64,000 bases of DNA from Parachlamydia sp. AcF125 (GTDB lineage Bacteria; Chlamydiota; Chlamydiia; Chlamydiales; Parachlamydiaceae): NCBI RefSeq assembly GCF_018342475.1, contig NZ_JAEMUD010000001.1, positions 186,001 through 250,000 on the forward strand, written 5' to 3'. The notes beneath the pieces were generated by a model, which saw nothing but the letters and a program-made list of their open reading frames with translations, did not search any database and was not told the DNA's origin. Made by a program: the position numbers and the translations under genes. The first letter of the stretch is position 1; each line of letters starts with the position of its first letter. Shown here piece by piece: positions 62,918 through 64,000 of this stretch.

Positions 62918-63205
62918 AAAAACGAACCAAGGCGCTAAATTGACCTTTTTCCGTACCCTGTAGATTTTTTTAATATTCTTTTTAGATGTTGGCTACTGGT
63001 TCGCCTAGATAAGTTATCGAGGGGAATTCGGGCTGCTTTACACTGATGATAAGGAATAGGGCAACAAAAGGAACATTTGATCAATGCTGCCAACTTGATT
63101 TGTTGCTGCTTTACTTACATAAATGCAGGATTGTCAAAAACTAGCTCAAAATTTTTTCAACAGGCAAGGGAAACAAAAAAGAGAGCAAATCAAACAGGGA
63201 TATAA

Positions 63206-63460
63206 AAAATAGGAAAAAAACAATTATCGCATTGGCTAGAAAAGGGACTACTACCGCTCCCCGAGGATCACTGGCAGCAAATCCCTTTGAGAAATTATTC
63301 AAAAAAAGCTCAACAAGCAGCTCAAAAAGAGTTAATAAGTGCTTGTGAGATTAAACCTTTAGCAAAATTAACAGCCAAAGTTTACCCCTTAGAGGCCATA
63401 TCAGCCTTTTGTGCTTGCATAACAGGCTGCGCAATCGAATCAAAAACAACCCCTCTATGA
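63206..63460 (+). pseudogene. Start-less coding-like stretch, possible transposase-like relic
   Basis: An 84-codon frame without ATG runs from after TAA 63203-63205 to TGA 63458-63460. The translation (HWLEKGLLPLPEDHWQQIPL, then KELISACEIKPLAKLTAKVY) has natural protein composition and faintly recalls the N-terminal LPED-W segment of some putative transposases. Its last 26 codons overlap the end of the metallophosphatase gene. Between 62918 and 63205 I see nothing else. Confidence 0.3.
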
Positions 63461-64000
63461 TCTACTGCTCTATATTCCCTTTTGGCTTTAGATAAAGTCA
63501 CATAAATGAAATGTCTCTTTTGCGCTGTAAAGGCTAAATACCAGGCTCTTTTCGGTTTTTTGGGAGCTCTCGCTTTTTTTACTCCCCACGCGCCATCTCC
63601 TATATATAAAACGCCAGAGGGCACCACTTGTCGATTTTTCAAAGGATGTGAGCGTTTATAAGCATGATCATGATTTTCAAAGGCTGCGTGTAGGCCAAAC
63701 TGTTCAAATACCGTCCCCCAATTCGAACGCACCTGCACACTATACGGATATTGGTACTGACGTACGCATGGATAAGCAGGAATATGGTAAAGGGCAAATT
63801 TGTGCCATATTGCCTCTCTCTCATGTAGAGTTTTAGCTAGCCACTGTGTTTGCTCGCCTTCAATAGGATGAGTGTGCCCTGAATCCAAGATGATAAGGCT
63901 TAAATACTTTCCAAAGTCAAGCGCGCGATAACCAGGCACCCCAAATAAGGCGTAAAAAAAAGGAGCTTTCTCGGGGTTTTGATTGAATCCCCCTTCCACA
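63382..64000 (-). CDS. Metallophosphoesterase (purple acid phosphatase-like), cut by right window edge
   Basis: The frame enters from the right edge; the first visible in-frame GTG at 63999 is internal, so the N-terminus is missing. The visible 205 residues hold the last part of a calcineurin-like phosphoesterase: LSLIILDSGH, WHKFALYHIPAYP (metal His) and FENHDHAYKRSHPL, the equivalent of the GH-H-Y-R metal motif. The tail IYVTLSKAKREYRAVDHRG resembles the end domain of purple acid phosphatases. The first metal motifs (DxH, GDxxY) would be outside the window. Confidence 0.82.
   Translation of the reverse strand, partial: VEGGFNQNPEKAPFFYALFGVPGYRALDFGKYLSLIILDSGHTHPIEGEQTQWLAKTLHEREAIWHKFALYHIPAYPCVRQYQYPYSVQVRSNWGTVFEQFGLHAAFENHDHAYKRSHPLKNRQVVPSGVLYIGDGAWGVKKARAPKKPKRAWYLAFTAQKRHFIYVTLSKAKREYRAVDHRGVVFDSIAQPVMQAQKADMASKG

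Noticed and set aside
1-64000. CRISPR array, intact insertion sequence or prophage
   Set aside because: No regularly spaced direct repeats, no complete transposase or terminal inverted repeats, and no phage structural or integrase genes were seen; only a doubtful relic at 63206-63460.

Overview
The window looks like chromosome of an amoeba-associated (environmental) member of the Chlamydiota, most likely Parachlamydiaceae or a close relative. The evidence is two tandem nucleotide-transporter (NTT, ADP/ATP translocase) genes, a UhpC-type hexose-phosphate antiporter, the 59-residue chlamydial form of ribosomal protein S21, the pairs mnmG-lplA, dksA-lspA, dnaJ-rpsU and sucC-sucD-ftsY familiar from Chlamydia, an rpsT / CoiA-like / rpoD neighbourhood, a CesT-type type III secretion chaperone, and a eukaryote-like F-box protein. 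No species can be assigned from reading alone.

Layout. 1-8.3 kb: a partial HExxH membrane protease, a 29-residue bS22-like ribosomal protein, mnmG-lplA, a sugar/choline-type nucleotidyltransferase, a secreted CocE/NonD hydrolase, uhpC and rpsT. 8.4-9.9 kb: two tandem, separately broken copies of an unknown gene, the first behind a consensus sigma-70-type promoter. 10-15.3 kb: CoiA-like protein, rpoD (sigma-66) and a DinG/XPD-type helicase. 15.4-24.1 kb: accessory block with two unknown proteins, an exported FAD monooxygenase, and a convergent pair of large helical proteins that share a C-terminal domain. 24.7-31 kb: tRNA-His, uppP, ftsK, a coiled-coil protein split at a ten-A tract, and a WalJ/YycJ-like hydrolase. 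31.2-45.8 kb: dnaJ, rpsU, a secreted unknown, the F-box protein, rsgA, eno, a glycerophosphodiesterase, an unknown gene coupled to lspA, dksA, pdxH, pgk and the two NTT genes. 45.9-53 kb: an archaeal-type AspRS fused to a YbaK deacylase domain, tenA, an M50 protease with a TPR-like tail, sucD, sucC and ftsY. 53-64 kb: a His/Gly/Tyr-rich secreted protein, a probable unannotated small RNA, a glycosyltransferase, a four-gene cluster with two type III secretion chaperone-like proteins and two large bilobed-membrane proteins, a secreted beta-rich protein, gene relics and a partial metallophosphatase.

How the genes fit together. The core genes give translation (rpsT, rpsU, bS22-like, MnmG, RsgA, AspRS), division and envelope functions (FtsK, UppP, LspA, FtsY) and a lean energy metabolism that mixes host import (UhpC, NTTs) with lower glycolysis (Pgk, Eno) and a TCA step (SucCD). 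The accessory blocks hold probable host-interaction proteins. The observations most worth following are the chaperone/bilobed-membrane-protein operon (54.9-60.3 kb), the structured RNA candidate behind a TTGACA-17-TATAAC promoter (53.6-53.8 kb), the AspRS-YbaK fusion, the shared C-terminal domain of the convergent pair, and the poly(A) frameshift gene.
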